DNA of 11,701 nt from Eubacteriales bacterium (GTDB lineage Bacteria > Bacillota_A > Clostridia > Lachnospirales > Lachnospiraceae). A model generated the notes under the pieces. That model did no database searches. It was given only the letters and a program-made list of their open reading frames with translations, and was not told where the DNA came from. The number at the start of each line of letters is the position of its first letter. The stretch's first letter is position 1. Positions 6,335 to 11,701 of the stretch are shown here, piece after piece. A program made the position numbers and the translations under genes. The stretch spans positions 1-11,701 of the forward strand of contig JAUNAE010000088.1 in assembly GCA_030527765.1 (NCBI GenBank). Reading direction: 5' to 3'.

Positions 6335-8785
6335 ATGAAAGTTAATAAATGGAATGATGACTGGTATGTATGGGCAAATAAAGATTCCTTTTCACTTGTA
6401 TGGAATGTCCCGGAGAATGCGAAGAAAGTGACATTACCGCATGATGCAATGATTGAGCAGCGGGCGCATGCAGAATCTTTGAACGGTCCAAATACAGGAT
6501 ATCGCAATGGCGGAACATATACTTACGTGAAAAAGTTTCAGGTAGGTGAAGAGTACAAAAATCGCAAGGTTCTGATCAAATTCGAAGGAATTTACATGAA
6601 TTCTTTTGTATACGTGAATGGTCAGCTGGCAGCCAATCGCCCATATGGATATTCTACATTTTATGCAGATATTCATCCATTCCTTCGCTATGGAGAGGAA
6701 AATGAACTCCGTGTAGAAGTACGAAATGCCGGAATGAGCAACAGCCGCTGGTATAGTGGAAGCGGTATTTATCGGGATGTCTACTGGCTGGAATCTGAGT
6801 TTTGTCATATTCTTCCGGAAGGTGTGAGAATTACAACAGAAGAGGCAGATGAGGCGTTTGCGACTCTGAGAATTGAAACAGAAATCGAGAATTCGGAGGC
6901 GACAGCACGTGAGTTGACTGTAGAACATGTACTTGCTCCTGTGAACGCAGAAAGAGCAGATGAAAAAAATGATACCGTAATCTCCGGAAAAATCTGGCTT
7001 CGTGGAGGAGAGACAAAAACTCTTGTGCTGCGTACGACAATTGAAAATCCAAAACTCTGGAGTGATGAGACACCGGATTTGTACTGCTGCAAGACAAAGA
7101 TTTCTGAAGAGAATGTCCTTCTGGACAGTACAGAAGAGATGTTTGGTATCCGAACTATTTCTCTGGATGTCAAGCGTGGACTTCGTGTGAATGGAAAGTC
7201 TGTGAAACTTCGCGGGGCATGTGTACATCATGACAATGGACTGCTTGGTGCTGTTTCCTATGAAGAAAGTGAGTATCGAAAAGTTGCGAAGTTAAAGGAA
7301 GCAGGATTTAACGCCATCCGTATGTCTCATCACCCGATGGGACAGACTCTTCTTCGGGCATGCGATGCACTGGGCATGTATGTCATGGATGAGACCTTTG
7401 ATATGTGGACCCGCCCGAAGTCTGACTGTGATTATGGCCTGTTCTTTGGAGAGTGGTGGGAGAGAGACGTTGAGGCAATGGTGCGAAAAGACTACAATCA
7501 TCCGTCCGTTCTTCTGTATTCCATCGGAAATGAGATTCCGGAAGTAAGTACAGATGCCGGAACTGCCATTGCAAATCAGCTTGATCAGAAGATCAAATCA
7601 ATGGATGCGACAAGATATACGCTCCTTTCCATGAATGGACTGTATGTACTTGGGGATGAGGTTGAGAGAGTATTTGCAGATGTCGCCGCAGATCTTGCAA
7701 GAGAGGGAAAAACAGACGGAAATGTCAATGATATGCTGACAATTCTTGACGGCAACATGGATCACATCAACAACCATCCGATTATGAGCAGACGTCTGGA
7801 AAAAGCAAGTGCACAGGTTGATATCGCAGGATACAATTACATGACCGAGCGATATGAATCCGATGTACATGCTTATCCGGATCGCATCATTGTCGGAAGT
7901 GAGACGTATCCGCCGCAGATCGCAGAGAACTGGTCTTATGTAGAAAAATATCCGGCGATTATCGGTGATTTCACCTGGACCGGCTGGGATTATATTGGAG
8001 AAGCAGGTGTGGGTGTTCCGGGTTATGCGTTTGGAGAAGGTGGTTTCGGAGCCAAGTTCCCGTGCCAGCTGGCATATATCGGAGATCTTGATATCACAGG
8101 ATTCCGCAGACCGATGTCTTACTATCGGGAAATTGCTTTTGGTCTTCGTACAGCTCCTTACATTGCAGTTCAGAGACCGGAACACTATGGTAAATTCTTA
8201 ATGAAGACTCCATGGGTAATGAGTGATACCATTGCATCCTGGACATTCGATGAAGCATTTGAGGGAAAACCGATCGTTGTGGAAGTATACGCCGGTGGAG
8301 ATGAGACAGAACTGTTTGTAAATGGAAAATCTGTTGGACGAAAGAACACACATCAGGATTTCCTGAATCGATTTGTGTTCGAAACGGACTACCATGCCGG
8401 AGAAGTGACCGCTGTTTCTTATAAGAACGGCGAGGAAATCGGAAGATTTTCTCTGGTATCTGCAAAGAAGGAGAGAAGCCTTTACGTCGAGAAAGAAACA
8501 GGTTATGATTTCTCAAAGAACGATCATCTTTGCTATGTTAATATTAGTATAAGAGATGAAAACGGAGTACTTGCAGATGGCGAGAATCCATCCATCTCTG
8601 TCCATGTAGATGGAGAAGCAGAGATTCATGGCTTCGGCAGTGCAGATCCGAAACCGGATTATAACTACGATGAAACAACTGTCAAAATGTTCGAGGGACG
8701 CGCACAGCTGATCCTTAAGAAACACGGAAATGCGACAGTATCCATCACAGAAGAGTCCGGCGAAACAGTGGAGATAGAGATTTAA
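6335..8785 (+). CDS. GH2 beta-glycosidase, probable beta-galactosidase
   Basis: An 816-residue retaining glycosidase. Order of domains: an N-terminal sugar-binding jelly roll (about 1-165, with RNGGTYTYVKKF and SRWYSGSGIYRDV), an immunoglobulin-like domain (about 170-280, ending FGIRTISLD), a TIM barrel (about 283-600), and C-terminal beta domains. Of these, VEVYAGGDETELFVNGKSVG (about 650-670) resembles DUF4982 and the last 100 residues resemble the GH2 C-terminal domain 5 type. The acid/base is E400 in YSIGNEIPE and the nucleophile is E523 in VGSETYP. The beta-glucuronidase NxK motif is not seen after the nucleophile, so beta-galactosidase is favoured. No signal peptide, so cytoplasmic. AGGAG (6323-6327) lies seven bases before the ATG. 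It is the last gene of the glycan locus and probably cleaves terminal beta-galactosides from imported oligosaccharides. Substrate specificity is inferred. Confidence 0.92.
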   Translation: MKVNKWNDDWYVWANKDSFSLVWNVPENAKKVTLPHDAMIEQRAHAESLNGPNTGYRNGGTYTYVKKFQVGEEYKNRKVLIKFEGIYMNSFVYVNGQLAANRPYGYSTFYADIHPFLRYGEENELRVEVRNAGMSNSRWYSGSGIYRDVYWLESEFCHILPEGVRITTEEADEAFATLRIETEIENSEATARELTVEHVLAPVNAERADEKNDTVISGKIWLRGGETKTLVLRTTIENPKLWSDETPDLYCCKTKISEENVLLDSTEEMFGIRTISLDVKRGLRVNGKSVKLRGACVHHDNGLLGAVSYEESEYRKVAKLKEAGFNAIRMSHHPMGQTLLRACDALGMYVMDETFDMWTRPKSDCDYGLFFGEWWERDVEAMVRKDYNHPSVLLYSIGNEIPEVSTDAGTAIANQLDQKIKSMDATRYTLLSMNGLYVLGDEVERVFADVAADLAREGKTDGNVNDMLTILDGNMDHINNHPIMSRRLEKASAQVDIAGYNYMTERYESDVHAYPDRIIVGSETYPPQIAENWSYVEKYPAIIGDFTWTGWDYIGEAGVGVPGYAFGEGGFGAKFPCQLAYIGDLDITGFRRPMSYYREIAFGLRTAPYIAVQRPEHYGKFLMKTPWVMSDTIASWTFDEAFEGKPIVVEVYAGGDETELFVNGKSVGRKNTHQDFLNRFVFETDYHAGEVTAVSYKNGEEIGRFSLVSAKKERSLYVEKETGYDFSKNDHLCYVNISIRDENGVLADGENPSISVHVDGEAEIHGFGSADPKPDYNYDETTVKMFEGRAQLILKKHGNATVSITEESGETVEIEI

Positions 8786-8858
8786 CCGAATCAAGCAGCG
8801 AAGCGGATTGCGAATATCTGAAATGACAAAACTACTGAATTTATGAATAAATATACAA

Positions 8859-8891
8859 AAACGCTCCGGTATTTTTGGCACCGGAGCGTTT
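8859..8891 (+). terminator. Strong hairpin terminator after the GH2 gene
   Basis: A perfect 12-bp stem, AAACGCTCCGGT (8859-8870) with ACCGGAGCGTTT (8880-8891), encloses a 9-base loop and is followed by the interrupted T-rich tail cgtgtttta. It lies 73 bases after the GH2 stop and marks the end of the glycan locus. The A-run before it would also serve termination from the opposite strand. Confidence 0.8.
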
Positions 8892-8900
8892 CGTGTTTTA

Positions 8901-8930
8901 TTGAGAACAGCAGCACTTGCATGATATAAT
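8901..8930 (+). promoter_or_regulatory. Near-consensus sigma-A promoter of the sodium symporter
   Basis: TTGAGA (8901-8906) and TATAAT (8925-8930) are 18 bp apart. The -10 is perfect and has an extended TG one base upstream (TGATATAAT). The start site would be near 8937, giving an untranslated leader of about 120 bases. Confidence 0.8.
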
Positions 8931-8944
8931 AAAGAAATTAAAAG

Positions 8945-8958
8945 ATTCCTATAGGAAT
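8945..8958. promoter_or_regulatory. 14-bp perfect palindrome just after the symporter start site
   Basis: ATTCCTATAGGAAT is identical to its reverse complement. It begins about eight bases after the predicted transcription start, where a bound dimeric repressor would block the strong promoter. The binding protein is unknown, and no candidate repressor lies beside it in this window. Confidence 0.5.
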
Positions 8959-9005
8959 AAGGAAGATGGAGAATAATCGGTAAGTATTTTATTGGGAGGC
9001 AAAGA

Positions 9006-9020
9006 ATGCGAAGTGCATAG
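9006..9020 (+). other. Four-codon ORF with a strong ribosome binding site in the symporter leader
   Basis: GGGAGG (8994-8999) stands six bases before an ATG at 9006 that reads M-R-S-A and then TAG. The symporter start, 38 bases after this stop, has only a weak GGTGA site. Translation of the short frame may bring ribosomes to the symporter start, or it may be accidental. It may also be a decayed start of something longer. There is no homology evidence. Confidence 0.3.
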
Positions 9021-9058
9021 AGGGCACGATCGACGATGGAAGGGATGGTGAAAGCTAT

Positions 9059-10456
9059 ATGGAGAAGAAAGGCGGATTTACCGGAAATTTGGGGTTTGTA
9101 CTAGCCGCGGCAGGAAGTGCCGTGGGAGTGGGAAACCTATGGAGATTTCCATATCTTGCGGCAAAAGACGGAGGCGGATTGTTTCTCATAGTTTATCTTG
9201 TTTTGATTCTCACATTTGGCTTTACACTGCTTGTGACAGACGTCGCCATCGGTCGAAAGACGAAAATGAGTGCCATACATGCCTACGGTCTGTTGAATCC
9301 CAAGTGGAAATTTCTTGGGGTTCTCACCTTCCTGGTTCCGGTCGTGATTATGACATATTATGCAGTAATCGGCGGATGGGTGACTCGTTATGCGGTCGTA
9401 TACTTTACCGGTGCGGCGAAAAGGGCGGCAGGGGACTCCTTCTTTACAGATTTTATCACTTCCCCTGTGGCACCTGTGATATATGCCCTTTTGTTTATGA
9501 TCGCCACCGCATGGATTTGCTACAATGGAGTAGAAGGCGGAATTGAAAAGGTATCCAAATTTATGATGCCGATTCTGCTGATTATTATTGTACTGATCGC
9601 GGGATTTGCATTAACGCTGCGCCACACAGATGCCGACGGCACAGTGAGAACCGGACTTGAGGGTCTGAAGATCTATTTGACTCCGAATCTGGAAGGACTG
9701 ACCGTGAGGCGATTCCTTCAGATTCTGTTAGACGCTATGAGTCAGTTATTCTTTTCCTTAAGCGTATCCATGGGAATTATGATTACCTATGGTTCTTACG
9801 TGAAGAAAGACGTGAACCTGAACCGTGCAGTGAATCAAATTGAGATCTTTGATACAGTTGTGGCCTTTATTGCAGGTGTAATGATTATCCCGTCGATTTA
9901 TGTCTTTTCCGGAACAAAAGGAATGACATCCGGTCCAAGTCTGATGTTTGTATCGCTTCCGAAAGTATTTGATGCAATGGGCAGAATCGGAGTTGTGGTA
10001 GGAGCATTGTTCTTTATCATGGCAATGTTTGCGACGCTGACATCCTGTATTTCGGTACTGGAATCCATCGCGGCCAATTGCATGGAAATCTTTCACGTAA
10101 CGAGAAAGAAAGCAATTCTAGCACTTGGAATCATATATACCATTGCATCCATTGTTATTGCACTTGGATATAGTATTTTCTATGTGGAGATCCAGCTTCC
10201 GAACGGTTCCACAGGACAGCTGCTGGATCTGATGGATTATATCAGCAACAGTTTCATGATGCCTTTTATTTCCCTGCTATCTACGATTCTAATTGGCTGG
10301 ATTGTAGGACCGAAATGGATTATAGACGAGATGGAATCCAGTGGAGATGCCTTCCCGAGAAAAAACATATACAAGGTAATGATTCGGTATATCACACCGA
10401 TTATGATGTTTATTCTGTTCCTGCAGTCTACAGGTCTTCTGAACTGGTTTGACTGA
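9059..10456 (+). CDS. NSS-family sodium-dependent amino acid symporter
   Basis: A 465-residue membrane protein of the neurotransmitter:sodium symporter family (LeuT fold). The first membrane segment carries the diagnostic AAAGSAVGVGNLWRFPY (about 16-32), whose unwound part binds Na+ and substrate. LTSCIS (327-332) in the eighth segment places T328 and S329 at the LeuT second sodium-site residues. About 11 hydrophobic segments are visible, ending FILFLQSTGLLNWF; bacterial members have 11 or 12. Relatives import tryptophan, tyrosine or other hydrophobic amino acids with Na+. The substrate here is unknown. No in-frame ATG or GTG occurs upstream in the leader, so 9059 is chosen; GGTGA (9047-9051) is a weak site seven bases before it. 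It has its own promoter and palindrome and is separated from the glycan locus by a terminator, so it is probably unrelated in function. It ends in TGA. Confidence 0.93.
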   Translation: MEKKGGFTGNLGFVLAAAGSAVGVGNLWRFPYLAAKDGGGLFLIVYLVLILTFGFTLLVTDVAIGRKTKMSAIHAYGLLNPKWKFLGVLTFLVPVVIMTYYAVIGGWVTRYAVVYFTGAAKRAAGDSFFTDFITSPVAPVIYALLFMIATAWICYNGVEGGIEKVSKFMMPILLIIIVLIAGFALTLRHTDADGTVRTGLEGLKIYLTPNLEGLTVRRFLQILLDAMSQLFFSLSVSMGIMITYGSYVKKDVNLNRAVNQIEIFDTVVAFIAGVMIIPSIYVFSGTKGMTSGPSLMFVSLPKVFDAMGRIGVVVGALFFIMAMFATLTSCISVLESIAANCMEIFHVTRKKAILALGIIYTIASIVIALGYSIFYVEIQLPNGSTGQLLDLMDYISNSFMMPFISLLSTILIGWIVGPKWIIDEMESSGDAFPRKNIYKVMIRYITPIMMFILFLQSTGLLNWFD

Positions 10457-10489
10457 CGAACGAAGAGTTTTATGTTCGTGGGCGGGGGA

Positions 10490-10518
10490 GTGGACTGTGA
10501 ATGTCCGCGGTATTTTTC
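10490..10518 (+). terminator. Possible terminator after the sodium symporter
   Basis: GTGGAC (10490-10495) pairs with GTCCGC (10503-10508), six pairs with one wobble, then GGTA and a T-run (10514-10518). A smaller CGAAC/GTTCG hairpin lies just upstream (10458-10479). The T-run starts a little late, so the call is moderate. Confidence 0.4.
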
Positions 10519-10733
10519 GGTAAAAAAGTCCGATTCAGCAAATGCATTGTCGAAAAGAGAAAGAATAAGCCCGTTTTTATCGAAAAAAATTATGGAATTT
10601 GAATAAGAACTGTAGAGTATTTTCGGAATTTGTGATATTCTTATCAATAGAGCAAGGTAGTCTGTTAGCAAAAATAATTGAAAGCAATGACAGACATCCA
10701 ATCAAGCAGTATTTATGAAAGGATGTACGAATT
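10519..10733 (+). other. A/T-rich leader region before the GAF-GGDEF-like gene
   Basis: No gene is supported here; the minus-strand frames crossing it are low-complexity shadows. A weak extended -10, TGATATTCT (10633-10641), could be the promoter of the next gene, but no clear -35 accompanies it. AAAGGA (10718-10723) is the downstream gene's ribosome binding site, ten bases before its ATG. Confidence 0.3.
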
Positions 10734-11701
10734 ATGGGGGACGTAAGAGAGGTAAATACCGTACAGACAGAAGAAGCTCGAATTGAGTCATTGGGACTTG
10801 ATTTTGGAGAAGTAGCAAAAATAGATTCTCCGACAGAGGCAATACCGGCACTGCTGGCCAGTTTAGGCAATATTTTTCAGTGTGAACGAGTTTATGTTTT
10901 CGAGAAAAATGAAGAAGGATGCTACGACTGTACAGACGAATGGTTTTCAGAAGATACTTTTTCTAAGAAGCATCTGATGCAGAACATTCAGGAGAAGGGT
11001 GTCAAATATTATTATAATTATTTCCTTCGAGGCAAAAATCTCTGTGTACAGAACATGGAGAATTTTAAACAGGAGGATTATCAGCTCTATAAAATTCTGA
11101 AACCACAGGGACTTCAGTCTTTGATCTGTGGTCAGCTGACCTTTGATCATGCAGATATCGGATTTTTCGGAATTGACAATCCGACACCGGAGCGTTTCGA
11201 GGAGCTTCGCCGGATTTTTGATGTGATTAATCATTATGTATCCATCCAGATTCACAGAAGGAATCTTGAGAATAAAATTATGACAGAGAGCAAACCGATT
11301 AAGGATGCCAATCAGCCGATGCATCAGTATTCTCTGTATGACCGAGTTGCAGGCATTCGAATGGAAGAGCCGCTTGCGCTGATTTATTGTGATGTTGCTC
11401 TCAAATATGATTTGCCGGAGGATGAAGATACCATAAGAAAGATGCATTCTCACACAGAAAAGGTTCTTGGAAGTGTTTTCGGTGCAATGAATGTATTCCA
11501 TCTTGGCAGAAATGAGTTCCTTATTTTCTTTGAAGATAATGAGGATACAGATATTGAAGATTTGAAGCAGTATGCGACCATTGCTCAGAATACACTGGAT
11601 ACCATTAACATTAAGGTTTCCATGGGTGTGGCTCAGACAATGAAGTATCAGCAGAATTTCTTTGATCTGGTCCATAAGGCAAATGTCAAAATGCTTCGCC
11701 T
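10734..11701 (+). CDS. GAF-like plus degenerate GGDEF domain protein, 3' end beyond the window
   Basis: The frame is open from ATG 10734 to the right edge (322 complete codons), with AAAGGA ten bases upstream. Residues about 35-180 look like a GAF-type sensor (LLASLGNIFQCERVYVFEKN..., ending LRRIFDVINHYVSIQIHRRN). A linker leads to a GGDEF-like domain from about 205: LALIYCDVALKYDLP holds D220 in the place of the first metal-binding Asp, HLGRNEFLIFFED (256-268) holds GRNEF where the active-site GGDEF loop should be, and VSMGVAQ is the usual following strand. Both glycines and acids of the loop are partly replaced, so diguanylate cyclase activity is doubtful. It may instead bind a nucleotide or act as a scaffold or sensor. 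No membrane segment is visible in the N-terminal part. The missing 3' end could hold another GGDEF, EAL or receiver module. Confidence 0.75.
   Translation, partial: MGDVREVNTVQTEEARIESLGLDFGEVAKIDSPTEAIPALLASLGNIFQCERVYVFEKNEEGCYDCTDEWFSEDTFSKKHLMQNIQEKGVKYYYNYFLRGKNLCVQNMENFKQEDYQLYKILKPQGLQSLICGQLTFDHADIGFFGIDNPTPERFEELRRIFDVINHYVSIQIHRRNLENKIMTESKPIKDANQPMHQYSLYDRVAGIRMEEPLALIYCDVALKYDLPEDEDTIRKMHSHTEKVLGSVFGAMNVFHLGRNEFLIFFEDNEDTDIEDLKQYATIAQNTLDTINIKVSMGVAQTMKYQQNFFDLVHKANVKMLR

Noticed and set aside
6434..7231. 265-residue minus-strand frame opposite GH2
   Set aside because: It lies wholly within a well-supported GH2 gene, is rich in Cys, Ile and Phe without motifs, and is a shadow of the coding strand.
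10947..11675. 242-residue minus-strand frame at the right end
   Set aside because: It is antisense to the GAF/GGDEF-like gene, which has a good start, a ribosome binding site and recognisable motifs; the antisense product has none.
1..11701. CRISPR arrays, tRNA or rRNA genes, insertion sequences, phage or defence genes
   Set aside because: No regularly spaced repeats with spacers, no cloverleaf or rRNA-like stretches, and no transposase, integrase or nuclease motifs were seen by eye.

Overview
The window looks like chromosomal DNA of a gut-type Clostridia member, most likely Lachnospiraceae. The reasons are a moderately low GC content, strong AGGAG-type ribosome binding sites, sigma-A-like promoters, GH43/GH2/GH78 proteins of the kind common in that group, and a GAF plus degenerate-GGDEF protein. 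This placement is an inference from protein style and not from a marker gene.

Layout. Positions 1-1420 hold the 3' part of a GH78-type alpha-L-rhamnosidase gene on the plus strand, broken by a one-base frameshift. A bidirectional hairpin terminator (1465-1511) separates it from a convergent AraC-family regulator on the minus strand (1530-2585). A 231-bp divergent control region (2586-2816) carries tandem 22-23 bp direct repeats placed against a plus-strand promoter, plus an inverted copy of the repeat core at the regulator's own probable start site. After it come, on the plus strand, a GH43 gene interrupted by an in-frame TGA (2817-3884), a GPH-family sugar:cation symporter (3899-5296), a hairpin with a T-run (5307-5329), a CE1/esterase-D-like serine esterase (5355-6188), and a GH2 beta-glycosidase (6335-8785) ending at a strong terminator (8859-8891). 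A separate unit follows, with a near-consensus promoter, a palindromic operator-like site and an NSS-family sodium symporter (9059-10456). The window ends in a GAF plus degenerate-GGDEF protein that runs off the right edge (10734-11701).

How the genes work together. The first two thirds form a small glycan or plant-glycoside utilisation locus. Oligosaccharides enter through the GPH symporter. They are taken apart in the cytoplasm by GH78 (rhamnose), GH43 (galactose or arabinose type) and GH2 (beta-galactoside type), while the esterase removes acyl groups. None of the complete enzymes has a signal peptide. The AraC regulator probably senses an intracellular sugar and acts through the tandem repeats. 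A decorated rhamnose- and galactose-containing plant glycan such as rhamnogalacturonan I or arabinogalactan would fit, but the substrate is inferred.

The most notable points are that both glycosidase genes flanking the regulator are disrupted, that the regulator's putative operators are visible, and that two leader regions show possible attenuation or operator structures. I did not find a convincing new defence, mobile or RNA system.
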